A DNA stretch of 64,000 nt from Methylobacterium tardum (lineage in GTDB: Bacteria; Pseudomonadota; Alphaproteobacteria; Rhizobiales; Beijerinckiaceae), in contig NZ_CP097484.1 in the NCBI RefSeq assembly GCF_023546765.1, positions 4,276,001-4,340,000 on the forward strand, given 5' to 3'. Every line of letters starts with the position of its first letter. The first letter of the stretch is position 1. Below the pieces are notes generated by a model. It did no database searches. It was not told where the DNA came from and saw only the letters and a list, made by a program, of their open reading frames with translations. Positions 55,764 to 64,000 of this stretch are shown here, in pieces. The translations under genes and the position numbers were made by a program.

Positions 55764-56276
55764 TCAGGCCGCGATGTCGCGTTCGACCCGGGCGGCGGCC
55801 TCTGCGGGAAGGTCCAGGGCCTCGGCGAGCATCTTCAGGAACTGTCGCTCCTGGATCGTGTCGGGATCGATCGCGAGCCGGGCCGCCGCGTAGATCCGCG
55901 CCGCGGCATCCGGTCCCGCGACGCGGTCGGCGATCTCGTCGAGGTCGGCCGGGCTCGCGAGCTCGCGCTCCAGCCAAGACCGACCGTCGGCATCGAGGCC
56001 CGCCTCGGCCACGGCGGCGTCGAGACGCTTGCGCTCCGCGGCGTCGACCATGCCGTCCGCCGTGGTCGCCGCCACCATGGCCCGCAGCATCAGCCGGGCC
56101 TCGTCCTCATCGACACTCGTGAAATCGGGCCCGCCGGTCTCGGGCGGCGCCGTCCCGCGCAGGGCCCGGAAGGCGAGGCCGCCGATCAGCGCGAGGCCGC
56201 CGAGGGCCGCGCCCGTAGCCAGCCCGCCGCGCCGCGCGCGCACCAGCGCGTCGACGATCCGCCTGCTGTCAGCCAT
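55764..56276 (-). CDS. DUF533 / TerB-like protein
   Basis: 170 residues. An N-terminal hydrophobic segment (GLATGAALGGLALIGGLAF) is followed by a helical acidic domain (LMLRAMVAATTADGMVDAAE and RLAIDPDTIQERQFLKML), the DUF533/TerB fold. Function unknown; related domains are linked with membrane stress and tellurite resistance. It stands alone between two gaps. Confidence 0.82.
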   Translation of the reverse strand: MADSRRIVDALVRARRGGLATGAALGGLALIGGLAFRALRGTAPPETGGPDFTSVDEDEARLMLRAMVAATTADGMVDAAERKRLDAAVAEAGLDADGRSWLERELASPADLDEIADRVAGPDAAARIYAAARLAIDPDTIQERQFLKMLAEALDLPAEAAARVERDIAA

Positions 56277-56346
56277 GCCGTCCTCCCGGTCGTGATGTCC
56301 AAATCCGATCGGAAACCACCCGGGAGGCTCTTGGGTTCAGCCGCGC

Positions 56347-56688
56347 TCAGGCGTCGGCTTCGTCCTCGTCTTCGTCCTCATCGATATCCACCAGGAAGAC
56401 GATGTCGGCCTCGTCCTCGTCGTCCGAATCGGCGTCGGCGTGGCGGGCGTCGTCGGTGAACTCTCCCTCCCCGTCATCTTCCGCCAGGGCGTCCTCGAAG
56501 ATCTCGATCTCGTCCTCGGTGGCCGCCCGGACCTTGAGCGCGGAGGTGCCGTTCCAGAGCGGCTTGCCCTCGCTCGTCATGGTCCGGATGTCCTCCTTGA
56601 AACCTTCACAGGTGAACAGGTCCTTGGCGGACGCCTCGTCGCTGTTGATCACCGCAACGGCGGTGCCGTCGATCTCGAGCGTGAACAT
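56347..56688 (-). CDS. Acidic-tail protein, unknown function
   Basis: 113 residues from the ATG at 56688, chosen because GAGAGGG then sits about 9 bases upstream; ATG 56697 would place it too close. The N-terminal half looks folded (MFTLEIDGTAVAVINSDEAS and FTCEGFKEDIRTMTSEGKP). The last 50 residues are almost all Asp/Glu (VDIDEDEDEDEADA at the end). No family recognised. The tail suggests metal or basic-protein binding. Confidence 0.65.
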   Translation of the reverse strand: MFTLEIDGTAVAVINSDEASAKDLFTCEGFKEDIRTMTSEGKPLWNGTSALKVRAATEDEIEIFEDALAEDDGEGEFTDDARHADADSDDEDEADIVFLVDIDEDEDEDEADA

Positions 56689-56927
56689 GGCCGGCATCCC
56701 TCTCGTAACCGTCCTCAGGCGCGCCCGGTCGACGGGATCGCGCGGGTGCGACGCCGAGCCCCGGGCGAAAACCCGTGGGTTTCGACCGGCGGTCATGGGC
56801 GCCGCGCCGGGATGCTGTAGGGGTGAAGCGGCCGGGCGCCAAGCCCGCCACTGCGGTGGCGGCACGATTCGGCGCCGCACGTCCGGCCAGGACGGCCAGC
56901 ATCGGACAATGGAAGGAATTCCCGCGC

Positions 56928-57812
56928 ATGCGGATCAGGCTCGGCTGCGAGATGCGCTACGCCTTTCCCTATCCCGTGCCCATGGTGGTGATGCTCAACG
57001 TGCATCCCTCCCGGGCCGATGCCCTCGAGGAACCCGACGCGCTCCGCACCGAGCCGCCCGTGCCCGTGGAGATCTATCGGGACGGCTTCGGCAATCTGTG
57101 CGGCCGCCTGACCGCGCCGGCTGGCAGCTTCACCATCGGCACCGATGCGGTGATCCGCGATGACGGGAAGCCCGATCCGGCGCATCCGGACGCCGAGCAG
57201 CACGCCGTCGAGGCCCTGCCGCCGGAGACCATCGTGTTCCTGCTGCCGAGCCGCTACTGCGAGTCAGATCTTCTGGCCGACACGGCGTGGCAGCTGTTCG
57301 GCGGGATCACGCCGGGCTGGGAACGGGTGCAGGCGGTCTGCGACTTCGTCCATGGCCATATCGCGTTCGGCTACGAGTTCGCGCATCGGGACCGGACGGC
57401 CGTCGACGCCTACGCGGGCGGGCGCGGCGTCTGCCGGGACTTCACGCATCTCGCGGTGGCGTTCTGCCGCGCCCTCAATATCCCGACGCGCTACTGCACC
57501 GGCTATGTCAGCTTCCTCGGCGAGCCCGAGCCGCATCCGGCCGGCGACTTCGCCGCCTGGATGGAGGTCTATCTCGGCGGCCGATGGCACGTATTCGACC
57601 CGCGCAACAACAGCCCGCGGGTCGGGCGGGTGATGGTGGCCTACGGCCGCGACGCCGCGGACGTCCCGCTGACACACACGTTCGGGCCCAATCCGCTCGT
57701 CGGTTTCCGGGTCTGGGCCGACCAAGTCGACCAGACCGAAAGGCCCGCGGTCGCAACCCTCCCGCCGGAGGAGCCGCTTCCGCCACAGATCATGACGACC
57801 CGGATGGGCTGA
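56928..57812 (+). CDS. Transglutaminase-like cysteine protease family protein
   Basis: 294 residues from ATG 56928 (AAGGA 9 bases upstream). The transglutaminase core is present with the Cys in GGRGVCRDFTHLAV at about 165, the His in GRWHVFDPRNNSPR at about 222, and the following Asp. The N-terminal beta part (LGCEMRYAFPYPVPMVVMLN) is typical of bacterial family members, which may cleave or cross-link peptides. Substrate unknown; no signal peptide. Confidence 0.88.
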   Translation: MRIRLGCEMRYAFPYPVPMVVMLNVHPSRADALEEPDALRTEPPVPVEIYRDGFGNLCGRLTAPAGSFTIGTDAVIRDDGKPDPAHPDAEQHAVEALPPETIVFLLPSRYCESDLLADTAWQLFGGITPGWERVQAVCDFVHGHIAFGYEFAHRDRTAVDAYAGGRGVCRDFTHLAVAFCRALNIPTRYCTGYVSFLGEPEPHPAGDFAAWMEVYLGGRWHVFDPRNNSPRVGRVMVAYGRDAADVPLTHTFGPNPLVGFRVWADQVDQTERPAVATLPPEEPLPPQIMTTRMG

Positions 57813-57827
57813 GACCCCGCCGGGGCC

Positions 57828-58856
57828 TCAGACGCCGGCACCCCGCGCGATGGCGCGCTTGACCACGCCCTGAACCTCCGGATTCGAGAGGAATAGGTCG
57901 TGGTTGATCAGGCCGCCGCCGTAATCGGAGGCGTCCGCGACGCGCACGCCGAGCGCCTCCAGCTTGGCGCGGTCGACGGCGCCGGCCCGGACGCCGCCCG
58001 CGATCGCGGCCGAGAGCTCGAGGGCGCGATCGTTGGTGGCGGAGATCACGGTGATCTTCGAGACGTCGGGTCCCAGCCGGGCGACGCCGTTGGAGAACAG
58101 GTCGAAATCGATGTCGGGCGCGGCGAGCACGACCGCGCCGATGCGCGCCATCGCCGCCTCGCCGGCCTCGGCGCGCAGCATGCGCAGGGTCTCCAGGGTC
58201 AGGAGCGTGCCCATCGAGTGCGCGACGATGTTGATCCGGCCGCCGCTCGGCGAGGCGGCCAGGGCCTTGAGCAGGTCCTCGAAGGCGTCGCGCGACCACA
58301 GGGCGCTCTCGCGATCGTAATTGTAATCCAGGGTCGCGGCCGCCGACGGCCACGTGAACAGGCCCGAGACGCCGCGGAAGCGGATCCCGTCCGAGAGCCG
58401 GGCGGCGCTGACGGCGGCCGACTCGAACGATTCGCGATAGCCGTGGACGTAGATCAGCACGTCGCGGCCCAGGGCGGCCTGCGCGAAGGCTTCGGCGGCG
58501 GCCGGGCCCGTCTCGGTCTTCGGCACCGCCCCGATGGTCCAGTCGCCGGTGATGACGGCCGAGACCTTCCCCAGCAAGGAGCGGTCGGGGGGCGACAGGC
58601 GCACTTCGGCGAAGCTCAGGCCGCGTCCGCGATCACTGCTGAAATACGGTGGGCGCGGCGGGTTGCCCACGGGCTTGCGGGTGGTCGCCACCAGCAGCAC
58701 CGGCATGACATCGAGCGCCGACTGCTTCTCGGGCAGCCCGGCTCCGGTTCCGAGGTCGTCCGTGACGCAGGCGCCGAGCAACGGCGCGAGACCCGCGGCG
58801 CCCGCGAGGGCACCGAACCGGAGAAGAATGCGGCGTGAGACGATATGGCTCGGCAT
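57828..58856 (-). CDS. Alpha/beta-hydrolase (DUF900), lipoprotein with Tat-like signal
   Basis: 342 residues from the ATG at 58856. The signal has SRRILLRFGALAGAAGLA and a lipobox LLGAC, suggesting Tat export and lipid attachment. The hydrolase fold is shown by VLIYVHGYRESFESAAV, the nucleophile in IVAHSMGTLLTLETL, and the His in GLINHDLFLSNPEV. DUF900 proteins resemble esterases; substrate unknown. Confidence 0.85.
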   Translation of the reverse strand: MPSHIVSRRILLRFGALAGAAGLAPLLGACVTDDLGTGAGLPEKQSALDVMPVLLVATTRKPVGNPPRPPYFSSDRGRGLSFAEVRLSPPDRSLLGKVSAVITGDWTIGAVPKTETGPAAAEAFAQAALGRDVLIYVHGYRESFESAAVSAARLSDGIRFRGVSGLFTWPSAAATLDYNYDRESALWSRDAFEDLLKALAASPSGGRINIVAHSMGTLLTLETLRMLRAEAGEAAMARIGAVVLAAPDIDFDLFSNGVARLGPDVSKITVISATNDRALELSAAIAGGVRAGAVDRAKLEALGVRVADASDYGGGLINHDLFLSNPEVQGVVKRAIARGAGV

Positions 58857-59046
58857 GATCCGGGTGCGCTCGGGCGGGGCGTTCTCCGTCGCCCAGGATC
58901 GTGACCATGGCGGGGCATGATCGCCGCACACCGGTGTGAACAGCGGGTAAGGCCGCGCTTGTGGCGTGCGGACCACAGCCGATCCGTCCCCCGCCCCGAC
59001 GGCACGCCCTCTCGACGGCGGCCGTTGGCGCCGCCATGAAGAGACC

Positions 59047-60033
59047 ATGACGCCATCCATCGACATCGAGAGCCTGCGCGAGCGCCTGCTGCGCGGTGAC
59101 CGCGCCGCCCTGGCCCGGGCCATCACGCTGGCCGAGTCGAAGCGCGCCGATCACCGGGCGCTCGCGTCGGATCTCATCGACTCCGTTCTGCCGGAGACCG
59201 GGCGGGCGATCCGGGTCGGGATCACCGGCGTGCCCGGCGTCGGCAAATCGACCACCATCGATGCCCTCGGCTCGAACCTCACCGAGGCCGGCCACAAGGT
59301 GGCGGTGCTGGCGGTCGACCCGTCCTCCTCGCGCACCGGCGGCTCGATCCTGGGCGACAAGACCCGGATGGCGCGGCTCGCCCACGACCCGCGCGCGTTC
59401 ATCCGCCCCTCCCCGTCATCCGGCACCCTGGGCGGCGTCGCGGCGAAGACCCGCGAGACGATGCTGCTGTGCGAGGCTGCGGGATTCGACGTGATCTTGG
59501 TCGAGACGGTGGGGGTCGGCCAGTCGGAGACGGCGGTTGCCGACCTGACGGACTTCTTCCTCGTGCTGATGCTGCCCGGGGCCGGCGACGAGCTGCAGGG
59601 CATCAAGAAGGGAATCCTGGAACTCGCCGACATGATCGCGGTCAACAAGGCCGACAGCGGCGAGGCCGAGCAGCGGGCCAACGCCGCCGCCTCGGAATAC
59701 CGGGCGGCCCTGCACATCCTGACGCCGGCCTCCGCGACCTGGTCGCCGCCGGTGGTGACGATCTCGGGCTTCCACAACCTGCGGCTCGACGCCCTGTGGG
59801 CGAAAATCGCCGATCACCGGGAGAAGCTCACCGCCACCGGCGAGATCCAGGCGAAGCGCCGGACGCAGGACGTGAAGTGGATGTGGGCGCTGGTAGACGA
59901 GCGCCTGCACCAGCGCCTCGTCGGCTCGCCCGAGATCCGACGCCGCACCGCCGAGGCGGAGGCGGGCGTCGCCCGGGGCGAGACCTCCCCGGCCGCGGGC
60001 GCGGCCGCCATTGCCGAGCTGATCGGCCTCTGA
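59047..60033 (+). CDS. meaB: MeaB, G-protein chaperone of methylmalonyl-CoA mutase
   Basis: 328 residues of the G3E family. The P-loop is GITGVPGVGKSTTIDALG, switch region DPSSSRTGGSILGDKTRM, and base specificity NKAD; the C-terminal dimer arm is intact. MeaB guards and reloads adenosylcobalamin in methylmalonyl-CoA mutase, needed in the ethylmalonyl-CoA pathway. The mutase genes are not in this window. It is about 190 bases from the divergent hydrolase gene. Confidence 0.96.
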   Translation: MTPSIDIESLRERLLRGDRAALARAITLAESKRADHRALASDLIDSVLPETGRAIRVGITGVPGVGKSTTIDALGSNLTEAGHKVAVLAVDPSSSRTGGSILGDKTRMARLAHDPRAFIRPSPSSGTLGGVAAKTRETMLLCEAAGFDVILVETVGVGQSETAVADLTDFFLVLMLPGAGDELQGIKKGILELADMIAVNKADSGEAEQRANAAASEYRAALHILTPASATWSPPVVTISGFHNLRLDALWAKIADHREKLTATGEIQAKRRTQDVKWMWALVDERLHQRLVGSPEIRRRTAEAEAGVARGETSPAAGAAAIAELIGL

Positions 60034-60187
60034 CGGGTTTCGCGGCACGTCCCCTCCGTGGCGCCGGGTCGAGGCGCACAAATTCGCATCGGCCGGGGGC
60101 ACAAACGCCATCTCGCGCGTTCGGTGGACGACGGCGTAACGAGCGGCGCCCCTGTCGCGGCGCCGTGCTCACGTCCAGGAGAGTACC

Positions 60188-60565
60188 ATGGTTGATACGG
60201 ATCGGATCGTCGGCGGCGCCAAGGAGGCTGCCGGCAAGGTTCAGGGGGCGGCCGGCGATTTCGTGGGCTCGAACCGCGACTCGGTCGAGGGACGCTTCCG
60301 CGAGGCTCAGGGTCAAGCCCAGAATGTCTACGGGCAGGTGAAGGACAAGGCGCGCGACCTCGCCGACCGGGCGAGCGACTACGCGAGCGATGCCTATGAT
60401 CGCGCCGGCGACGTGGCGGGCGACGCCTACGGCCGAAGCGGCTCCTACCTGCGTGACGGGCGCGCCGCCGTCGGCGCCCGGGTGGAGGAGAATCCTCTGG
60501 TCGCGCTGCTGATCGCGGGCGCCGTCGGCTACGGCCTGGCCCTGCTGGTCCACGGCCGCCGCTGA
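60188..60565 (+). CDS. CsbD-family stress protein with C-terminal membrane anchor
   Basis: 125 residues. The CsbD-like part is DRIVGGAKEAAGKVQGAAGD and VEGRFREAQGQAQNVYGQV; a repetitive, highly charged helix follows and the C-terminus ends in one span (PLVALLIAGAVGYGLALLV), as in ElaB/YqjD proteins. Such proteins accumulate in general stress and stationary phase. CAGGAGAG is the ribosome binding site. Confidence 0.85.
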   Translation: MVDTDRIVGGAKEAAGKVQGAAGDFVGSNRDSVEGRFREAQGQAQNVYGQVKDKARDLADRASDYASDAYDRAGDVAGDAYGRSGSYLRDGRAAVGARVEENPLVALLIAGAVGYGLALLVHGRR

Positions 60566-60574
60566 AGATGGATG

Positions 60575-60598
60575 GCCCCGCCCGTCACCGGGCGGGGC
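60575..60598 (+). terminator. Terminator hairpin between csbD-like gene and hbdH
   Basis: A perfect 10-bp stem (GCCCCGCCCG / CGGGCGGGGC) with a 4-base loop starts 9 bases after the CsbD stop. It lies between convergent genes. It lacks a clear U-run. Confidence 0.6.
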
Positions 60599-60656
60599 TG
60601 CTCCAGGACGTCTCGCGACCGCGCCGCGATCAATCGGATCGAACCCAGATAACCAG

Positions 60657-61442
60657 CTACTGCGCCGTCCAGCCGCCATCCATGCTGATATTGGCGCCGG
60701 TGATCTGGCTCGCCGCGTCGGAGCACAGAAACACCGCGAGCGCGGCGACCTGATCGACCGTGACGAATTCCTTGGTCGGCTGCGCCTTCAGTAGCACGTC
60801 CTCGATCACCTGCTCCTTGGTCAGGCCGCGGGCCTTCATGGTGTCGGGGATCTGCGCCTCCACGAGCGGCGTCCACACATAGCCCGGCGAGATGCAGTTC
60901 ACCGTGATCCTGTGGGGTGCGAGCTCCAGTGCCGCCGCCTTGCTGAGGCCCGCGATCCCGTGCTTGGCCGCCACATAGGCCGACTTGAACGGCGAGGCGA
61001 CCAGCGAGTGCGCCGAGGCCGTGTTGATGATCCGGCCCCAGCCGCGCGCCTTCATCCCGGGAATGGCCGCGTGCATCGCGTGGAACGCCGAGGACAGGTT
61101 GATCGCGATGATCTGCTCCCACTTCTCCGCCGGAAACTCCTCGATCGGTGAGACGAACTGGATGCCGGCATTGTTGACCAGCACGTCGACGGATCCGAAC
61201 GCCTCTTCCGCCTCCCGCACCATGGCGGTGATCGCCTCCGGCTTGGTCATGTCGGCAGCCGAGTAGTGGGCCTTGACTCCGTAGGCGCTCTCGATCCCCG
61301 CGCGCGCGTCCTCGATGGCGTTCGCGTCTCCGAAGCCGTTCAGCACGACGTTGGCGCCCTCCGCCGCGAGCGCGCGGGCGATGGCGAGGCCGATCCCGCT
61401 GGTGGAGCCGGTGACGAGGGCGGTCTTGGTCTTGAGGGTCAT
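60657..61442 (-). CDS. hbdH: 3-hydroxybutyrate dehydrogenase
   Basis: 261 residues from the ATG at 61442. A classical SDR: cofactor motif ALVTGSTSGIGLAIARAL, NNAG, catalytic Ser in INTASAHSLVASP and YxxxK in SAYVAAKHGIAGL. The substrate-binding parts AHSLVASPFKSAY and SPGYVWTPLVEAQIPD are typical of D-3-hydroxybutyrate dehydrogenases, which act in PHB breakdown. Confidence 0.93.
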   Translation of the reverse strand: MTLKTKTALVTGSTSGIGLAIARALAAEGANVVLNGFGDANAIEDARAGIESAYGVKAHYSAADMTKPEAITAMVREAEEAFGSVDVLVNNAGIQFVSPIEEFPAEKWEQIIAINLSSAFHAMHAAIPGMKARGWGRIINTASAHSLVASPFKSAYVAAKHGIAGLSKAAALELAPHRITVNCISPGYVWTPLVEAQIPDTMKARGLTKEQVIEDVLLKAQPTKEFVTVDQVAALAVFLCSDAASQITGANISMDGGWTAQ

Positions 61443-61503
61443 GGAGCCTCCTGGGACGCACGGCCGATCCGGTGCGGCGGCCGCGGAAAGCCGGGTCGAA
61501 GAC

Positions 61504-63012
61504 CTACCTAGCGCGTGAGGGCGCCACCGGCACAGGGCCGTCCGATGGCGGTGCGTACCCGATGTCACCGGTCTCGCCCCCCGCGCCCGTCTCGGCCGGG
61601 AAGCTGATCTCCACCCGCAGACCCGGCGCGTTGTCGGAGAGGCGCAGCGTCCCCTGGTGCAGGCGGACGACGGCGTTGACGAGGCTGAGGCCGAGCCCGA
61701 ATCCGGGCCGCGTGCGGGCGTCCTCCAGCCGCACGAAGCGATCGAGCACGCGGGCGCGCTCCGCCTCCGGGATACCCGGCCCGGGGTCGGAGACAGCGAG
61801 GCGGACGGTCTCGCCCGCACGCCATGCTTCGAGGGTGACGCGCGCCGCCGTGCCGTCCGAGGCGGCTCCGTATTTCAGGGCGTTGTCGACGAGATTGGCC
61901 AGAGCCTGCCCGATCAGCTCGCGGTTGCCGGCGATCGTCAGGCCCTCCTCCGTGCGCACGTCAAGGACGAGCCCCTGATCCTCAGCGAGCGCCTCGTACA
62001 AGTCGCCGACGCCCCGCACCGCCTGTCCGAGATCCAGCGGCACCAGAATTTCCCGGGCGCTGCCGGCCTCCAGCCGGGCGATCATCAGGAGGGCGTTGAA
62101 CACTCGGATCAGGCCGTCGCCCTCCTCGATGACGGCCTCGAGCGCCGCGCGCAGCTCCTCCGGCGATGAGGCGCGGCGCAGGGCCTCGTCGGCCCGGTTG
62201 CGCAGGCGGGTCAGCGGCGTCTTCAGATCGTGGGCGATGTTGTCGGACACCTCGCGCATACCGCGCATCAGCTCGCCGATGCGCTCCAGCATCTGGTTGA
62301 GGCTTGAGGCGAGGCGGTCGAGCTCGTCGCCGTTGCCGGCCACGTGCAGCCGGCCGTCGAGATCGCCCGCCATGATCGCCCGGGTGGTCTGGGTCATGGC
62401 ATCGACCCGGCGCAGGACCCGGCTGGCCGCGAGCCAGCCGCCGATCACCCCGAGGAGCACGACGGCGGCGAGCGAGGTGACGAAGGCGCGCCCGATCACC
62501 GCGCGCAGCCGGTCGCGCTCTTCGGTGTCGCGCCCGACGAGGAGCCGGAATCCGCCCGGCAGGGTGAAGACCCGCACGATCGCCCGGTGCGCCTCGGCAT
62601 CCGAATCGTTGCGGCCGTAGCGCGTCTCGCTCTGGCCGGGCGTCGCCAGTACCGCGGCCGGGACGTAGCCGACATTGCCGACGACGTGGTCACCGCCGGC
62701 CGTGGTCACGAGGTAGAGGGAGGCACCCGGCTCGCGCGAGCGCCGCTCCACCACGGAGATCAGCCGGCGCAGGCCGCCGGCATTGTACTGTTCCGACAGG
62801 CCGTTGATCTCGGCATCGATGGTCGAGACGATCTGGTCGCCGAGCACTGCCCGGGCATTCCACGCGACGTAGCCGAGCGCCAGGAAGGCGCAGAGCGCGA
62901 AGATCGCGAGGTAGGCGAGCGACAGCTTGAACGCGGTCGTGCGGAACAGCTTCTGGAAGCGCGCGCCGCTGGTCTCGGGCGCGAGGGGCTCGCCGGCCGG
63001 GTACCCGGTCAC
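61504..63012 (-). CDS. Sensor histidine kinase
   Basis: 502 residues from GTG at 63012. First span LSLAYLAIFALCAFLALGYV at about 30-50; second span at about 175-197 (SLAAVVLLGVIGGWLA). HAMP follows, then the H-box NIAHDLKTPLTRLRNRADE and the ATPase boxes NLVDNALKYG, DPGPGIPEAE and GFGLGLSLV. The periplasmic loop is about 120 residues. It overlaps its response regulator by four bases. The signal is unknown. Confidence 0.93.
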   Translation of the reverse strand: MTGYPAGEPLAPETSGARFQKLFRTTAFKLSLAYLAIFALCAFLALGYVAWNARAVLGDQIVSTIDAEINGLSEQYNAGGLRRLISVVERRSREPGASLYLVTTAGGDHVVGNVGYVPAAVLATPGQSETRYGRNDSDAEAHRAIVRVFTLPGGFRLLVGRDTEERDRLRAVIGRAFVTSLAAVVLLGVIGGWLAASRVLRRVDAMTQTTRAIMAGDLDGRLHVAGNGDELDRLASSLNQMLERIGELMRGMREVSDNIAHDLKTPLTRLRNRADEALRRASSPEELRAALEAVIEEGDGLIRVFNALLMIARLEAGSAREILVPLDLGQAVRGVGDLYEALAEDQGLVLDVRTEEGLTIAGNRELIGQALANLVDNALKYGAASDGTAARVTLEAWRAGETVRLAVSDPGPGIPEAERARVLDRFVRLEDARTRPGFGLGLSLVNAVVRLHQGTLRLSDNAPGLRVEISFPAETGAGGETGDIGYAPPSDGPVPVAPSRAR

Positions 63013-63704
63013 CCGGGGCCGCCCTCGTCGACGCGCAGCACGTAGCCGGCTCCCCGCACCGTGTGGATGATCGGCGACGGGAAGCCCTTGTCGAGCTTGC
63101 CGCGCAGGCGCGAAACGTGGACGTCAATCACGTTGGTCTGCGGGTCGAAGTGGTAGTCCCAGACGTGTTCGAGCAGCATGGTGCGCGTCACCACCTGGCC
63201 GGCATGCCGCATTAGATATTCGAGAAGCCGGAATTCCCGCGGCTGCAACGGGATCTCCCGGCCGGCGCGAGTCACGCGATGCGACAGCCGGTCGAGTTCC
63301 AGATCGCCGATCCGGTAGCGCGTCTCTTCAGCGGCGCCCGAGCCGACCTGCCGCCGGGCCAGGGCCTCGGTCCGGGCGAGCAGCTCGGAGAACGCATAGG
63401 GTTTCGGCAGGTAATCGTCGCCGCCGGCGCGCAGGCCCTTCACCCGGTCGCCGACCTGCCCCAGCGCCGACAGGATCAGGGCGGGCGTCGCCACCTTCTG
63501 CTCGCGAAGCGAGCGGATCAGCGAGAGACCGTCGAGTTTCGGCAACATCCGGTCGACGATGAGCACGTCATAGTCGCCTTCGCGCGCCAGTGCGTATCCG
63601 TCGAGGCCGTCATGCGCGCTGTCGGCGACGTGCCCGGTCTCGCGGAACGCCTTCACCAGATAGGCGGCCGCCTCCCGGTCGTCCTCGATGATGAGCAGTC
63701 GCAT
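63009..63704 (-). CDS. OmpR-family response regulator
   Basis: 231 residues from the ATG at 63704. The receiver has LLIIEDD, the phosphoacceptor Asp in VLIVDRMLPKLDG and the Lys in LPKPYAFSELLART. The winged-helix DNA-binding part ends LEHVWDYHFDPQTNVIDVHV and LRGKLDKGFPSPIIHTVRGA. It pairs with the kinase by a GTGA overlap. Targets unknown. Confidence 0.94.
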   Translation of the reverse strand: MRLLIIEDDREAAAYLVKAFRETGHVADSAHDGLDGYALAREGDYDVLIVDRMLPKLDGLSLIRSLREQKVATPALILSALGQVGDRVKGLRAGGDDYLPKPYAFSELLARTEALARRQVGSGAAEETRYRIGDLELDRLSHRVTRAGREIPLQPREFRLLEYLMRHAGQVVTRTMLLEHVWDYHFDPQTNVIDVHVSRLRGKLDKGFPSPIIHTVRGAGYVLRVDEGGPG

Positions 63705-64000
63705 GGAACCGGTCCATAGCGCGGCGCGCGAGTCGGGGGAACGTGTCTCGGTCAACATGGTCAAGCCACTCCCCTCCCCTGTCGCCTCCTGAACGGGCCG
63801 GGGCCGCGGGAGGGGGCTCCCGGCCCGTTCCGAAGCGGCGCCTCAGGATCCTCGGAGGGCACGAGGTCCGCCGGCGGCTTCGTCCACGCGATCCGGCGCT
63901 CAGATCGTTGGCATAGGGACGATCACCCACTGCCGATTACAGGACGCTCGCGGCCGGATGACTTCGCGGTAAGGCGCGCGCGGCGCGCAGCCGAACGCGC
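63705..64000. other. Right-end intergenic region
   Basis: 296 bases upstream of the response regulator gene to the window end. It probably holds that gene's promoter, but I see no convincing boxes, gene, repeat or RNA. Confidence 0.5.

Noticed and set aside
60095..60187. EcfG (general stress sigma factor) promoter before the csbD-like gene
   Set aside because: Expected because of the stress role, but no GGAAC box at proper spacing from a CGTT box was found.

Overview
The window is high-GC, gene-dense chromosomal DNA from a facultative methylotroph of the genus Methylobacterium (or Methylorubrum). Two blocks support this. The first is the serine-cycle cluster sga-hprA-mtdA-fchA-mtkA-mtkB-ppc-mclA (9240-19997, minus strand). 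It contains malate thiokinase, malyl-CoA lyase, the methylotrophic dehydrogenase MtdA and the cyclohydrolase FchA. The second is a hopanoid operon hpnA-hpnC-hpnD-hpnE-shc-hpnG (32727-39761, minus strand) directly downstream of dxs. MeaB and 3-hydroxybutyrate dehydrogenase fit a bacterium with acyl-CoA/PHB metabolism of this type. I cannot name the species.

Layout. 1-3878: end of kdsB, pheA, a BrnT/BrnA toxin-antitoxin pair, a tyrosine phosphatase, a GNAT acetyltransferase and inorganic pyrophosphatase. 3922-6650: gamma-carbonic-anhydrase-like protein, small secreted and membrane proteins, a META-domain lipo/secreted protein and an XRE regulator. 6782-8957: a tight three-gene unit (PIG-L deacetylase, NodS-like methyltransferase, GT2 glycosyltransferase). 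9240-19997: serine cycle. 20515-23107: LpxH-like phosphoesterase, GT4 glycosyltransferase, RNase HII. 23118-28964: chemoreceptor, radical SAM protein, a glycosyltransferase-like protein and an amino acid permease, with a near-perfect ParB-binding parS site at 26713-26728. 29113-32577: MoaB, maleylacetoacetate isomerase-like GST, type II NADH dehydrogenase, EthD-like protein. 32727-41871: hopanoid genes and dxs.

42074-48044 holds a secreted nuclease unit, the translation factor EttA, an atypical SDR epimerase, OpgC and a DUF2256 zinc-finger protein. 48049-50711 is a molybdenum-cofactor maturation operon (XdhC split in two, a molybdopterin-binding protein and a MocA-like cytidylyltransferase) without its hydroxylase. 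51089-52482 is a sensor kinase broken by a one-base frameshift. 52489-64000 carries small unknown proteins, an aminotransferase, two alpha/beta hydrolases, DUF533 and transglutaminase-like proteins, MeaB, CsbD, HbdH and an OmpR-type two-component system.

How the parts work together: the serine cycle takes C1 units as methylene-tetrahydrofolate (MtdA/FchA), passes them through glyoxylate-to-glycine and hydroxypyruvate steps (Sga, HprA), carboxylates PEP (Ppc), activates malate (MtkAB) and splits malyl-CoA to acetyl-CoA and glyoxylate (MclA). Dxs supplies isoprenoid precursor, HpnC/D/E make squalene, Shc cyclises it to hopene and HpnG acts on the extended side chain. Between genes there are several families of imperfect palindromic repeats typical of this genus. 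I saw no tRNA, rRNA, CRISPR array, insertion sequence or prophage. The most striking non-coding signals are the parS site, a likely leaderless promoter for brnT and a hairpin that covers a ribosome binding site.
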